Shown here in pieces: positions 1 to 7,360 of a DNA stretch of 64,000 nucleotides (the stretch's first letter is position 1; every line of letters starts with the position of its first letter). The stretch lies in NCBI GenBank assembly GCA_963667425.1, contig OY763407.1:930001-994000 (forward strand). Direction: 5' to 3'. Origin of the DNA: G963667425 sp963667425 [NCBI: bacterium] (GTDB lineage Bacteria > UBP6 > UBA1177). The notes beneath the pieces were generated by a model. It saw only the letters and a list, made by a program, of their open reading frames with translations. It searched no databases and was not told where the DNA came from. The translations under genes were made by a program, and so were the position numbers.

Positions 1-1787
1 AATGATATTTCTGTCTGAGCATATGTCATTGAAAACATTGAAAATGAATCATTGTTAGCAATACTTGAATTATCAGTAGCAAAAGCAAAAACTCTTGGCA
101 TAAAGGTAACTGTGAGAGACAGTAAACAACCAAGATTGTAAGAATAAAAAGGAGAACCTGATCTCAAATAATTTACAGATATAGTTTTGTTGAAACCGGC
201 ATTATTAAAAACCTGAAACTGATTAGCAGGAGAAGCCTCGGAGCTACTCCATTGGGCAAAAGCATCATCATCCGTTAAAGTATAATTCCATTTATATCCT
301 GCAGCAACACTTTTTCCAGGAACAAAGGTTCTTCTAAGATCTCCACTTTGCGGAAAATTTTTATCATAAACAGCAAGTTCCATATCAGTTGAAAAAACAG
401 TCTCAGCAGTATTGCCTGAAGCGATATCAATAGACTTCCATGCTTTTGCAGTAATGTTTTCAAGTGTATCAAAAACATTAAAATTAGAAGAAGAAAGAAA
501 AATAGTTTTTAGATTTTTTCCTGTATTATTGTTAATTTTTATATCAACACCGGAATAAGATTCTTCATTAGTTTCACCGTAACTGACCGTGCAGGCTGAA
601 TTATTACTACATTTAACAAGAATATTGGAAGCAAGCGGATTAAGAAGATCTATTTCGACATCCGAAGATGAAATAAATGATGCAGGTAAAGTATCGCCCA
701 TAACTGCAGTTTCACCACTTATAATTTTATGAAGATAAAGCTTTGGAATAGGAGCAAACCTTAAAGATTCATCAGGTAAAACATTTTCTTTTTTAAAGGC
801 GGCATTTTCATTATTCATAAGATAAAATGAAAAAGCCTTATAACTTGATGAACTATTCTTCACATAAAAAGAACCATCACCGTAACCTTCATCACTAACA
901 AACCATTTAGGAATATCAGAATCAGAAGTCTGTTCAAAAGTATAAAGTTTTGAAACATCGCCATTTTTTTCAGGAATATACCAAACCGACTCAGATCCTG
1001 AATCAGCCTTTATAACAGCAATCTGAAAAGTATTATCCATAGTAAAACTCAGATCAGAATCGCTATTAAGCTTAAAAACTTTCCATGCAATAGGAGTTAT
1101 ATTGCTGTTATAATCAGTAAAATAAAGAACATACTCTTTATTTTCAGTTCCATTGTTTTCTATTTTCACAATGCTTTTAGATAAATTATCAAAACCACTG
1201 TAAACCTTATCTGCGATAACAACATCAAAAGACTTGATTACAATACCGCATCCATCAGAAACAACGGCCTTCCAGCTCCATGTTCCAGCAGTCTCGGCAG
1301 TAAAATTTAAAACACCTTCTGAAGAAGAAATCAAAGATGCTCCACCGGAAACAATAGAAAAAGTAAGACCCTGATTTTCATCAGGATCAGTTGCAGAAAT
1401 AGTCACAGAAAAAGTATCACCAACTCGAACAAGAGGAGAAGAAACAACTACATCAGAAATTGTTGGTAAATTGTTTTCAGCACAAACACCATCTTTGCCA
1501 TCCAAACCATCCTTACCATCGGAGCCATTTTCTCCATCAGTGCCGTCTTCACCATCTTTAGATTTACAAATATATCTAGTGTCATTGATTTCGCCTTCAT
1601 CAAGAGAGCCATTACCATTAACATCAATGCCGGTATTTATTCCGGTTCCACCATTTACGCAGTTTTCACCAGCCTCCTCCTCAAAAAAACTTATTAATGA
1701 AGATTTACCATCCTTATTTGAATCATCAGAACATGAAACCATAAAAAAAAGTGCAGCAAAAAGCATAAAATAAAGATATTTTAACAA
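1..1787 (-). CDS. Large surface lipoprotein with collagen-like segment, 3' end outside the window
   Basis: My own reading of the minus strand gives one open frame of about 595 codons from 1787 that runs off the left edge. The start is a TTG preceded by GGGAGAA; the first residues (MLKYLYFMLFAALFFMVSC) are a lipoprotein signal with the lipobox Cys at residue 19. Then comes an EF-like segment (GIDVNGNGSLDEGEI) of the type seen in DUF7151-like lipoproteins, a short Gly-x-Asp repeat (KDGEDGTDGENGSDGKDGLDG), and an Ig/cadherin-like region (ATDPDENQGLTFS). The remainder is Ser/Asn-rich beta-type sequence with no family I recognise. Likely anchored in the outer membrane. A related head (ENCANDG...GLDINSNGILD) recurs in the short lipoprotein near 55.5 kb. 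Function unknown. Confidence 0.75.
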   Translation of the reverse strand, partial: MLKYLYFMLFAALFFMVSCSDDSNKDGKSSLISFFEEEAGENCVNGGTGINTGIDVNGNGSLDEGEINDTRYICKSKDGEDGTDGENGSDGKDGLDGKDGVCAENNLPTISDVVVSSPLVRVGDTFSVTISATDPDENQGLTFSIVSGGASLISSSEGVLNFTAETAGTWSWKAVVSDGCGIVIKSFDVVIADKVYSGFDNLSKSIVKIENNGTENKEYVLYFTDYNSNITPIAWKVFKLNSDSDLSFTMDNTFQIAVIKADSGSESVWYIPEKNGDVSKLYTFEQTSDSDIPKWFVSDEGYGDGSFYVKNSSSSYKAFSFYLMNNENAAFKKENVLPDESLRFAPIPKLYLHKIISGETAVMGDTLPASFISSSDVEIDLLNPLASNILVKCSNNSACTVSYGETNEESYSGVDIKINNNTGKNLKTIFLSSSNFNVFDTLENITAKAWKSIDIASGNTAETVFSTDMELAVYDKNFPQSGDLRRTFVPGKSVAAGYKWNYTLTDDDAFAQWSSSEASPANQFQVFNNAGFNKTISVNYLRSGSPFYSYNLGCLLSLTVTFMPRVFAFATDNSSIANNDSFSMFSMTYAQTEIS

Positions 1788-1967
1788 TTTATTCTCCCAA
1801 CAATCAAGTTATAATCACTAGGAGTATATTCCTGTTTGAAAAAATAGAAATAATTTTCAAAGAGTTTCATTTAAAATGAACTTTTTAATGAATTGACATG
1901 TTCTATTCTTAAATCATAGCAATAGTTTGGAATTAAATCTGTTCCACTAAAAACAATACTTATAAAA

Positions 1968-2738
1968 CTAATTCTTTAAAGCTTTTGTTGCAATAAAGCT
2001 TGATGAATGTTTATCCATTGGATATTTTCCACCCCAATTATCTTCATAAAAGCCTGTTATAACAAAACCTGCTTCAATTTGTCCACCAATAAGCTGCTCT
2101 AATGTATGCCCGAACTCAACTGGTTCATTATTATCAATAAGCTTTTGTAACTTATCTTTTTCAAGCTGTTCCAAATCTGAATATGGAAGAGAACGAACTA
2201 TCTGGAGTATTCCTTTTTCCTCAAGTTCCATATCAATAAGATAAAGAATCGGATTTGTAACTCCTGAAATCATTGTCCCACCTTTTTTTAAAACTCTGTA
2301 GGCTTCTTTCCAGACTTTTATAACATTGTCAACACAATGATTTGAACATGGATGAACTATAAAATCAAAACTTTCATCTTCAAAGCAGCTTAAATCTCTC
2401 ATATCTCCCTGAACAGTTGCTATTTTAAGATTATCACGCTCTGCAACGAAAATATCCTGCTGAAGCTGTTTTAAAGAGTTGTCAAAAACAGTTACATCTG
2501 CTCCTGCGGCAGCTAAGATCGGTGCCTGCTGTCCACCACCAGATGCAAGGCATAAGACTTTTGCATTTTTCAGATCAGGATACCAATTTTTCGGAACTGG
2601 TTTGGTCGGTGTAAGGATTATTTTCCAGTCACCTTTTCTTGCCTTTTCTATCTCTTCACTAGTTACAGGCTGTGTCCACTCATTCCCTTTTGCAACCTCA
2701 GAATCCCAGGCGTTACTGTTATGTTTTAAAATATCCAT
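1968..2738 (-). CDS. Class I SAM-dependent methyltransferase
   Basis: 256 residues. A Rossmann-type SAM site is visible: motif I as VLCLASGGGQQAPILAAAGA around residues 59-78, the acidic end of strand 2 (VTVFDNS), then GDMRDLSCF and the post-I strand FDFIVHPCSNHCVD, followed by YRVLKKGGTMISG. The substrate cannot be told. The start ATG has GGAGAAAAACA upstream. It is the first of three unrelated-looking methyltransferases on this strand (also at 3626-4309 and 5640-6380), separated by a GNAT gene and an ATPase gene. Such small-molecule methyltransferases often belong to detoxification or accessory gene sets; that role is inference. Confidence 0.85.
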   Translation of the reverse strand: MDILKHNSNAWDSEVAKGNEWTQPVTSEEIEKARKGDWKIILTPTKPVPKNWYPDLKNAKVLCLASGGGQQAPILAAAGADVTVFDNSLKQLQQDIFVAERDNLKIATVQGDMRDLSCFEDESFDFIVHPCSNHCVDNVIKVWKEAYRVLKKGGTMISGVTNPILYLIDMELEEKGILQIVRSLPYSDLEQLEKDKLQKLIDNNEPVEFGHTLEQLIGGQIEAGFVITGFYEDNWGGKYPMDKHSSSFIATKALKN

Positions 2739-2759
2739 TGTTTTTCTCCATAATTATTA

Positions 2760-3539
2760 TTAAGATTTTTTATTTAAAATGCTATTCATAATATTTTCGA
2801 ATCTTGTATTACTAATTGGATGATGACTTATAATTTTACCGTTATATATAATGCAGAAAGTTCCAAATGGTGATGGTGTATTCTGAGCTGAAACAGGATC
2901 GTTTACATCTATTAACTCTGTTTTCAATTTAAATTTCTTTTGAGCAGTATCCAAAATGCTTTTAACGTTTTTTTCTGTATATGGACATTGATATGAACGG
3001 ATTATAGTCAGCCCCGCTCCATATTTTTCAGGTTCTCCAAGTTTAAATTCAGGATCTTTATAGTTTTCATCAAACTTTTTTACCAGCAATTCAAAATCAG
3101 GCTTTGCCTTGTCAGCTACTTTAAAATCCTTTTTTATAAATATCGAATTGCCAACCATAAAGGAACCTTTTCTTGTGACTACTGCAACGCCCTTCATATT
3201 CTTATCCTTTGCCTCTTTAATACATTCATCAATAAGCAAAGAAGCATAACCTTTTCCCTTAAATTCCTTTTTAAAACCGACAAAAACGCAATGAATAAAC
3301 ATATAACCTTTAGCATTAACAGGACGATGAGCATATTCTCCGGGAATATATTCTACCATTCCCTGATATCCGCCAGTTTCAGAAAAAACTATCTTTATCC
3401 TTAGTCCTTTTTGATAATATTCACTAAACCATTTTATTTTATTACGTAATTCCAGATGTTTTTCTACATCCTTGTAGCCACAGACCCCATATTCAGAAAT
3501 GTTATCAGGAGTGAGATCTATAATACTAATTTCACTCAT
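2760..3539 (-). CDS. GNAT N-acetyltransferase with YoaP-like C-terminal domain
   Basis: 259 residues. The first ~150 residues are a GNAT acyltransferase: the acetyl-CoA loop region reads VGFKKEFKGKGYASLLIDE, corresponding to the Q/RxxGxG/A motif. The last ~80 residues (GLTIIRSYQCPYTEKNVKSI, then a strand ending NGKIISHHPIS) match from memory the thioredoxin-like YoaP domain, which follows GNAT domains in this family. Substrate unknown. Start chosen from GAGGAATT before ATG. It sits 21 bp from the next methyltransferase gene and is probably co-transcribed with it. Confidence 0.8.
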   Translation of the reverse strand: MSEISIIDLTPDNISEYGVCGYKDVEKHLELRNKIKWFSEYYQKGLRIKIVFSETGGYQGMVEYIPGEYAHRPVNAKGYMFIHCVFVGFKKEFKGKGYASLLIDECIKEAKDKNMKGVAVVTRKGSFMVGNSIFIKKDFKVADKAKPDFELLVKKFDENYKDPEFKLGEPEKYGAGLTIIRSYQCPYTEKNVKSILDTAQKKFKLKTELIDVNDPVSAQNTPSPFGTFCIIYNGKIISHHPISNTRFENIMNSILNKKS

Positions 3540-3625
3540 AATTCCTCAATAGTTATGAACAAAGCAGATTAAAAATAAATTATTACTGAAAAAATTGCAA
3601 AGAATTCAACTCTATCTTTAAAAAT

Positions 3626-4309
3626 TTACTCTTTTAAAGCCCAAACAAAAAGTTCATCACAATCTTCATTGTTTTCTTTTTCAAAGATTTCGTAATCATG
3701 AACTAAAAGACCTGAATTATTTATTTCATCAATAATTGAGTCAGGTTCACCTATATATCTTGTTGCAATTTCTCTGACAACAACAAGTCTATTTTCATAA
3801 TCATTTATGGCATAAAAATCACCGCACATTGTCCCCGTGATAAAAAGTCCGCCTTTTTTAAGAACTCTTTTTGCCTCTTTTAAAAACATTTTTCTGTCAT
3901 CACCTATGATGCAGTGAAGACAGTGACTATCAAGTACAATATCAAACTGATTATCACTAAAACATGAAAGATCAAGAACATTGCCAATCATAAAATTGAT
4001 ATTCATACCTGCTTTTTCAGCTTTTTCCTTTGCCCACGATATTGCAGTTTCCGAAATATCAACACCTGTAACAGAATAATTATTTTCAGCAAGTGCAATC
4101 GTAATATCTCCTGCACCACAGCCAAGTTCAAGTATTGAAGAATTCTTTGAAACTATAGGATGAGAAAATGCATTAAGGAATCTGTCAATGTTGGCTTTTG
4201 TTCCTTTATCATCATCCCAGCCAGCATATCCTAAAGCTTTTCGTTTTATATAAGTTTTATCGTGACCTTTATACCAAGTTTTAAAGCTTTTTTTAACTGG
4301 TTTTGTCAT
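3626..4309 (-). CDS. Class I SAM-dependent methyltransferase
   Basis: 227 residues. Motif I is ILELGCGAGDITIALAENNY (about residues 60-79), followed by VTGVDISETAISWAKEKA, the acidic residue binding the SAM ribose, NVLDLSCFSDNQFDIVLDSH, and RVLKKGGLFITGTMCGD. This is a Methyltransf_11/25-like fold; substrate not determinable. The ribosome binding site before the ATG is weak. It is separated from the GNAT-YoaP gene by about 86 bp and from the ATPase gene by about 29 bp. Confidence 0.85.
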   Translation of the reverse strand: MTKPVKKSFKTWYKGHDKTYIKRKALGYAGWDDDKGTKANIDRFLNAFSHPIVSKNSSILELGCGAGDITIALAENNYSVTGVDISETAISWAKEKAEKAGMNINFMIGNVLDLSCFSDNQFDIVLDSHCLHCIIGDDRKMFLKEAKRVLKKGGLFITGTMCGDFYAINDYENRLVVVREIATRYIGEPDSIIDEINNSGLLVHDYEIFEKENNEDCDELFVWALKE

Positions 4310-4338
4310 TATAGTTTTCTTTTTTCTATAGTTAGTAT

Positions 4339-5472
4339 CTATAAAAACTCAAAGTAATTATCTTTGGTAATAAGTTTAAATGTACTATTTCCATAAAGTT
4401 GTTCAAATCGTTCACTCGTTGATTTTTTTATTTTACCTTTTGTCCATTTAAATTCAAAAGCATCGAATTTTCCATTATATTCTTCAATATAATCAATTTC
4501 TTTCTGGTCATGAGTTCTCCAAAACCAGAGATTTCTTTTAATACCGGAAAACTCAAGAAATTTTAACCTTTCAGCTATCATAAAATTTTCAAACAATGCT
4601 CCGGCATCATTTCTGATTTCAATTGGCTGAAAAGCCGATATTATACTATTTCTTATACCATTGTCATAAAAATATATTTTTTCCTTTCTTGCGACTTCGT
4701 TTCTCTGATTTCTTGCAAGAGGTTTTAAACGAAAAATAACAAAAGCCTTTTCTAAGAGATCAATATATCTTTCAACAGTTTCTCTGCTGGTACCAAGTTT
4801 TACAGCTATTTCATTTTTTGAAACCTCAGCCCCAATCTGAAATGCAAGTAATTGAAGAATATTCATCAATAAATCAGGTTTTTTGAGATTTTCAAACTCA
4901 AGAATATCTTTATACAAATATTTAGCTGCTAAATTTTCTATAAGTTTAATAGCATCATTTTCATTCTTTTTTATCACTTCTGGATAAAGCCCATAAATCA
5001 TAAAAAACTGTATAAGAGAATCAATTTCTCTATTCTTGTATAACTGACTGATTTCATTAATAGAAAAAGGAAGTAATAAAAACTCTATTCCTCTTCCTGT
5101 CAGAGGTTCATTAGTTGAATTTTTAAGAGCAAAACTACTTGAGCCTGTAGCTATAATTTGTATGTCAGGCATATGATCGTGTATTATTTTTAAGGTCAGA
5201 CCAATATTTTCTATTCTTTGAGCTTCATCAATTACAACTAGTTTTGCATTTCCAATAAGCCTTTTTAATAAAACTGGTTCAGGATTTTGAAATCTGGATG
5301 CCACAGAAGGGATATCGCAATCAAAATAATCATCAGTTGAACCGTATTTCTTTAGTATATCAATTGCTAAGGTTGTTTTTCCAACCTGACGCGGACCATA
5401 AATTGTTAAAATTTTACCTTTAAACAACCATTTTTCGATCTGAGGCATTAGCTCTCTTTGAATTTTGAACAT
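4339..5472 (-). CDS. AAA ATPase with C-terminal DUF4143 domain
   Basis: 377 residues from the ATG at 5472, which has AGGAGTATTG upstream; a TTG just before it is less likely. Walker A is IYGPRQVGKTTLAIDILKKY (about 24-43), Walker B is KLVVIDEAQRIENIG (about 77-91), and a sensor strand reads IIATGSSSFALKN. A winged-helix stretch follows (EVSKNEIAVKLGTSRETVERY). The C-terminal DUF4143 part carries FWRTHDQKEIDYIEEY and AFEFKWTKGK, a nuclease-fold-like arrangement typical of this family. These proteins are common in accessory gene pools and are not tied to one pathway. Confidence 0.9.
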   Translation of the reverse strand: MFKIQRELMPQIEKWLFKGKILTIYGPRQVGKTTLAIDILKKYGSTDDYFDCDIPSVASRFQNPEPVLLKRLIGNAKLVVIDEAQRIENIGLTLKIIHDHMPDIQIIATGSSSFALKNSTNEPLTGRGIEFLLLPFSINEISQLYKNREIDSLIQFFMIYGLYPEVIKKNENDAIKLIENLAAKYLYKDILEFENLKKPDLLMNILQLLAFQIGAEVSKNEIAVKLGTSRETVERYIDLLEKAFVIFRLKPLARNQRNEVARKEKIYFYDNGIRNSIISAFQPIEIRNDAGALFENFMIAERLKFLEFSGIKRNLWFWRTHDQKEIDYIEEYNGKFDAFEFKWTKGKIKKSTSERFEQLYGNSTFKLITKDNYFEFL

Positions 5473-5545
5473 CAATACTCCTGAATGCTCCCTTTAATAA
5501 CAGTATAAGTATCTATTTTTAACAAAACAAATCAAGAAATTCATT

Positions 5546-5603
5546 AAAAACGCAGGTTAACCTTCAAAATTTGTACTAAAAACGCAGGTTGTCCTTCAAA
5601 ATT
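5546..5603. repeat. Two direct repeats of 26 bp, 32 bp apart
   Basis: Two copies of AAAAACGCAGGTT..CCTTCAAAATT begin at 5546 and 5578 and differ only at the two middle bases (AA versus GT). The start-to-start distance is 32 bp, close to three helical turns. They lie in the gap between the ATPase gene and the third methyltransferase gene, about 75 bp upstream of the ATPase start, so they may be a protein-binding site or a remnant of a longer array. Confidence 0.85.
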
Positions 5604-5639
5604 CATATAATTTTTACAAGAAACATCAAAAATATTTAT

Positions 5640-6380
5640 CTATTTTTTCAATCTCACAATAAATGCAGAAGGAATTTCCATCCATATTTTTGGGAATCGG
5701 GAAATATTTTCTTGATTAAACACAGGTTCAACAATTTTATCAACAGTAAAACCAGCATCTGTAAATGTATTTAAATAATAGCTAATAGAACGAGACCACA
5801 TTAGATGCTGTGATGGCTGAGAAGGTTTGGCTGTTGCTGATTCTGCTTTAAAGGTGTTATAAGATTTTATCTCAACACTGCTTTCTTTTGTTTCTGCATC
5901 ATTATTAAAACATGGATGTGGCACTGCAAAAACAAATCTAGCATCTTTTTTTAAGGCTTTATATAATTTTTCAGCAAGAGGCTTTACGTTATACATATCC
6001 TGCAAAGCCATTAAAGAAACTGCTGCATTGAATTTATTATCTTCTATCTTTTCAAGTTCATCAGGGTTACATGCATCAATAATAAGATATTCAATTTTTG
6101 ATGAAAGAGATTTTTCTTCAGCCTCTATTTTTGCTTTTTCAATGAATTTTTCACAAAAATCAAAAGCCATGACTTTTGCACCTTTCATTGCCATTTTAAC
6201 AGAATAATGTCCACCACCACAGCCGACATCTAAAACGTTTTCATCATGAGCTATATTTAAAAGCTCATCAACAACGGGGACAATCAATGTATTCTGATAT
6301 AGATCTCCTGATTTTGTCTGCTCAAACCACCAGTCAGCGACTGTTTCCCATTTCTTCTTTGATTCTTCTGCAATATTCAT
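5640..6380 (-). CDS. Class I SAM-dependent methyltransferase
   Basis: 246 residues. Motif I is VLDVGCGGGHYSVKMAMKGA (about 49-68), then VMAFDFCEKFIEKAKIEAEE, LIIDACNPDELEKI, FNAAVSLMALQDMYNVKP and ARFVFAVPHPCFN. The tail (YYLNTFTDAGFTVDKIVEPV) resembles Methyltransf_11 enzymes acting on small molecules. Substrate unknown. Start supported by AAGGATATT before ATG. It is the third methyltransferase of the cluster and lies next to a transposase relic. Confidence 0.85.
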   Translation of the reverse strand: MNIAEESKKKWETVADWWFEQTKSGDLYQNTLIVPVVDELLNIAHDENVLDVGCGGGHYSVKMAMKGAKVMAFDFCEKFIEKAKIEAEEKSLSSKIEYLIIDACNPDELEKIEDNKFNAAVSLMALQDMYNVKPLAEKLYKALKKDARFVFAVPHPCFNNDAETKESSVEIKSYNTFKAESATAKPSQPSQHLMWSRSISYYLNTFTDAGFTVDKIVEPVFNQENISRFPKIWMEIPSAFIVRLKK

Positions 6381-6474
6381 TTTAAAATATCCTTATTCAA
6401 ATCTATTATTGCTATAGCCCCCTAAAAACTGTATAGAAATCAATCAAAAACTTTCCCAACATTTTTTCCTGTTT

Positions 6475-6640
6475 TTAATAATATCTGCTCATAACATCTG
6501 ATGGTGTTCTATAACAGTATCCTTTATGAGTTTTCTCTTCGTTATAAAATTCTATCTAGGCTCTTATCACTTTGTCAAGCTCATTATAGTTTTCAAAACC
6601 TCACATTGTTACTATAAATCTCTGTTACAAAATCCCAGAA
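6475..6640 (-). pseudogene. C-terminal relic of an IS3/IS481-type transposase (rve integrase)
   Basis: In one minus-strand frame the gap between the methyltransferase and nitroreductase genes reads FENYNELDKVIRA, a TAG stop, then IEFYNEEKTHKGYCYRTP followed by SDVMSRYY and a stop at 6475. The pattern of a helix, a YN....H.GY..RTP motif and a closing helix is the usual end of rve-type transposases. The in-frame stop falls where Trp would be expected. Upstream the frame is broken and no catalytic D-D-E region remains. No inverted repeats are obvious. This marks past transposition beside the accessory methyltransferase cluster. Confidence 0.6.
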
Positions 6641-6647
6641 AGTGTAT

Positions 6648-7169
6648 TTACCACTTATTATAATGAATATTTTCCTTATTGAATTTATCTTTTGGCTTTT
6701 CACTTCCTTCAGGTGTTCCAATCGGAATTAAAGCAAGCGGAATTATTTTTTCCGGAAGCTCAAGAATTTTTTTTACTGGAACAATTCTATCTTCATTTGG
6801 AAAAACTGCTGTCCATACTGCTCCAAGTCCAATTGCTTCAGCTGCAAGCAGAATGTTCTGAACTGCCGCGCTACAGTCAAGAACCCAGTAAAGCTCTTTT
6901 TCCCCTCCGTTCTGTTTTTCAAGATTTCCTGTAACAACAATTGCAGATCCTGCCGGCGCTGTCATTTTTGCATAAGGAAGCGAATCTGAAAGTTTTTTAA
7001 GCACTGCTTCATCATTTATTATTATAAATCCCCACGGCCTTTTATCTTTTGCAGATGGAGCCGCCATTCCTGCTTTTATGATAAGTTCAAGCTGCTCAAC
7101 GGTTGCTTTTTTGCCTGTGTATTTTCTTACGCTTTTTCTTTCAAGCATTGCATTGATAACACTGTTCAT
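6648..7169 (-). CDS. Nitroreductase family flavoprotein
   Basis: 173 residues from the ATG at 7169. That start is preferred over an ATG 12 bp upstream because the latter overlaps the ribosome binding site GGAGGAAATT. FMN-binding features of the nitroreductase fold are visible: MLERKSVRKYTGKKAT near the N-terminus, AGMAAPSAKDKRPWGFIII (about 29-47), and AAEAIGLGAVWTAVFP (about 108-123). This short form is common in anaerobes; the substrate is unknown. A convincing promoter lies just upstream (7201-7228), divergent from iorA. Confidence 0.88.
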   Translation of the reverse strand: MNSVINAMLERKSVRKYTGKKATVEQLELIIKAGMAAPSAKDKRPWGFIIINDEAVLKKLSDSLPYAKMTAPAGSAIVVTGNLEKQNGGEKELYWVLDCSAAVQNILLAAEAIGLGAVWTAVFPNEDRIVPVKKILELPEKIIPLALIPIGTPEGSEKPKDKFNKENIHYNKW

Positions 7170-7200
7170 AATTTCCTCCATATAAAAATCAGCTTAAAGT

Positions 7201-7228
7201 ATTATATAATAATACGGTGTTATGTCAA
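7201..7228 (-). promoter_or_regulatory. Sigma-70-type promoter for the nitroreductase gene
   Basis: On the minus strand TTGACA (7223-7228) is followed after 16 bp by TATAAT (7201-7206), both perfect consensus hexamers, about 32 bp upstream of the chosen ATG. Confidence 0.65.
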
Positions 7229-7290
7229 AGAGAGTTTTTATTATTAAAAAACCTTTTAACAACATTTCATTGCAGACATTAAATGATATT

Positions 7291-7318
7291 TTGACAAAGC
7301 GGTGAAAGATGATATTCT
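7291..7318 (+). promoter_or_regulatory. Candidate promoter for iorAB
   Basis: TTGACA (7291-7296), a 16-bp spacer and TATTCT (7313-7318) lie about 43 bp upstream of the iorA start codon. The -35 box is perfect, the -10 box weaker. Confidence 0.5.
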
Positions 7319-7360
7319 AAGGTGACAAAAGTAATAATTACATACAAAACGGAGGTTTAA

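Noticed and set aside
1471-1773. Pro/Ser-rich plus-strand frame of 100 codons
   Set aside because: Antisense to the Gly-Asp repeat and signal region of the left-edge lipoprotein, which has the better start and signal peptide.
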